A DNA stretch of 40,839 nt from an uncultured Lachnospiraceae bacterium. GTDB lineage: Bacteria > Bacillota > Clostridia > Lachnospirales > Lachnospiraceae. The DNA is taken from NCBI GenBank assembly GCA_910577115.1, contig CAJTMC010000037.1:1-40839 (forward strand). The letters run 5' to 3'. A model generated the notes under the pieces. The model searched no databases and had not been told where the DNA came from. It saw only the letters and a list, made by a program, of their open reading frames with translations. Shown piece by piece: positions 39,909-40,839 of this stretch (within the stretch, counting starts at the first letter, position 1; each line of letters opens with the position of its first letter). The translations under genes and the position numbers were made by a program.

Positions 39909-40628
39909 TTAAAAAGAGGATTGCGAATCTTCCATATAAATATATCTCAAAAATGCGATTGCATTCTCTGTTTTGTCAGAATTTATAATAAAGCTAAATA
40001 CAGGTTCTTTATCAACATAGTAATAATATTCATTCAGCTTTGGAGCATCAGAGACATCAATACCAACGGGAATACTTTCGCCGCTGCCTGTTTCTGCATA
40101 GTAAAGCCGGTCTTGATACGTTTGTAACAAATCCTCAGGAAGGATATCTGTGATATTGCCTAAACAGTCGCACTTGGTAAAATAGTCAATTGTATCCGCA
40201 TCACCGACAATCACATCAACATCATTTGCCGTTATAGAAGCCATTGCTTTCTCAAGGTCTATATAAGAATCAAATTCGACACCATTTTCGGAATAGCTCA
40301 TGCTGGAATCAATATAAGCATTCTGCTTGGAAGTGTCAATTCCCATATAATCAACAAACCTGTCAACCAGTTCGGTGTTTGAAGAATCGCCGGTGTCGTT
40401 GAAAAAAAATGCGCCGAAGGCAGTGTCACGCGGTGCAGTAAGTATGGTGTATGCAAATGAGAAGACAAATGCACATATCACGATTACGGCGATTGCAGTC
40501 AGTAAGTAATAGTCTTTAAAATATAAAAGCTTATCTTTTAAAGATGCGTTTTTCAGCTTGGCATTCTGTTCTCTGATTTCATCGGACAGGGATTGATTCT
40601 TGTCACGGTTTTTATTGTAAACCTCCAT
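39909..40628 (-). CDS. Membrane-anchored extracytoplasmic protein of unknown function, 239 aa
   Basis: ATG 40628 is preferred over ATG 40640 because GGAGG sits about six bases before it. The protein has a hydrophilic N-terminus (about 1-38), one membrane helix (about 40-64) and an extracellular domain of about 170 residues. The domain reads like a reduced periplasmic-binding-protein lobe: DVDVIVGDADTIDYFTK, LGNITDILPEDLL, PVGIDVSDAPKLNEYYYYV and FSFIINSDKTENAIAFLRYI. No named family is recognised. It is convergent with the CoA-transferase gene (33 bases between stops, no terminator seen) and has a readable promoter with an inverted repeat in the spacer. Confidence 0.8.
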   Translation of the reverse strand: MEVYNKNRDKNQSLSDEIREQNAKLKNASLKDKLLYFKDYYLLTAIAVIVICAFVFSFAYTILTAPRDTAFGAFFFNDTGDSSNTELVDRFVDYMGIDTSKQNAYIDSSMSYSENGVEFDSYIDLEKAMASITANDVDVIVGDADTIDYFTKCDCLGNITDILPEDLLQTYQDRLYYAETGSGESIPVGIDVSDAPKLNEYYYYVDKEPVFSFIINSDKTENAIAFLRYIYMEDSQSSF

Positions 40629-40670
40629 AAAGGCCTCCATTTCTTTGTAAATAAATATATATAAAATGAT

Positions 40671-40698
40671 GATATATTCTGTTATAGCAGAATGTCAA
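40671..40698 (-). promoter_or_regulatory. Promoter of the membrane-anchored unknown gene, with inverted repeat in the spacer
   Basis: Minus strand: TTGACA (complement of 40693-40698), a 16-base spacer and TATATC (complement of 40671-40676). The spacer is exactly the inverted repeat TTCTG-CTATAA-CAGAA (40677-40692), a possible operator. Confidence 0.6.
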
Positions 40699-40803
40699 TT
40701 AAATTTTTCTAAAAGATAAGGAAAGATTGGCGGAACAGTAAGAATGGAAATTGTTACAATGGGATTTTTGAAATACGTTTATTGGAGAAAAATAAATAAT
40801 GGA

Positions 40804-40837
40804 GAAAAAATCTTCGCAGATTGAAATATTCTGCGAA
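40804..40837 (-). terminator. Terminator of a minus-strand gene beyond the window edge
   Basis: TTCGCAG (40813-40819) pairs with CTGCGAA (40831-40837). On the minus strand the stem is followed by GATTTTTTC (complement of 40804-40812). It implies that a minus-strand gene ends just right of the window. Confidence 0.75.
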
Positions 40838-40839
40838 AA

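Noticed and set aside
40744..40824. 26-codon frame starting MEIVTMGFLKYVYW near the right edge
   Set aside because: No ribosome site, and it runs into the hairpin of an opposite-strand terminator.
1..40839. CRISPR array, prophage or rRNA genes
   Set aside because: No regularly spaced repeats, phage structural genes or rRNA sequence were seen in reading through the window.

Overview
The window reads as chromosomal DNA of a low-to-moderate GC, Gram-positive anaerobic Firmicute, most likely a gut Lachnospiraceae relative (Roseburia/Eubacterium/Agathobacter-like). This is inferred from the consistent AGGAGG ribosome binding sites, class B sortases with cell-wall sorting signals, BspA-type leucine-rich-repeat surface proteins, and a CoA-transferase that resembles butyryl-CoA:acetate CoA-transferase. 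No marker gene fixes the species.

Layout. Positions 1-1000 are a decayed patch: the tail of a probable Fic-family gene, a hypothetical gene broken by at least three frameshifts, and an ISAzo13-type transposase remnant. Positions 1100-2100 hold tRNA-Trp(CCA), a small hypothetical gene and tRNA-Thr(GGU), all on the minus strand with readable promoters. Positions 2527-7673 are housekeeping: a glycerol-1-phosphate-dehydrogenase-like enzyme, a DUF3737 beta-helix protein, leuS, and a truncated leuS paralogue that lacks the catalytic core. Positions 7790-30386 form a surface-protein island: sortase B plus its probable substrate (7790-11417); a minus-strand block with two hypothetical genes and a duplicated Cys-rich miniprotein (11377-12584); a 2009-residue secreted Ig-like protein (12891-18920); then a five-gene operon of a second sortase B, an 1878-residue anchored LRR protein, two further LRR proteins and an SH3b protein (19172-30386).

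Positions 30625-35489 carry a MacB/LolD-type ABC exporter (ATPase, CARDB-like accessory membrane protein, FtsX-type permease) followed by a subtilisin with no export signal. Positions 35701-40628 are ordinary metabolism and transport: HAD phosphatase, MATE exporter, a lipoprotein, the CoA-transferase and a membrane-anchored unknown protein.

How the genes work together (inference). Each sortase precedes a large surface protein ending in TP[KS]TGDPI, a membrane helix and a basic tail, so each probably anchors its own neighbour. The promoter regions of all three surface transcription units share a TTTACATAA-like element, which suggests one common regulator. The ABC exporter and protease next door could act in export, folding or turnover of these surface proteins, but nothing in the sequence proves that link.
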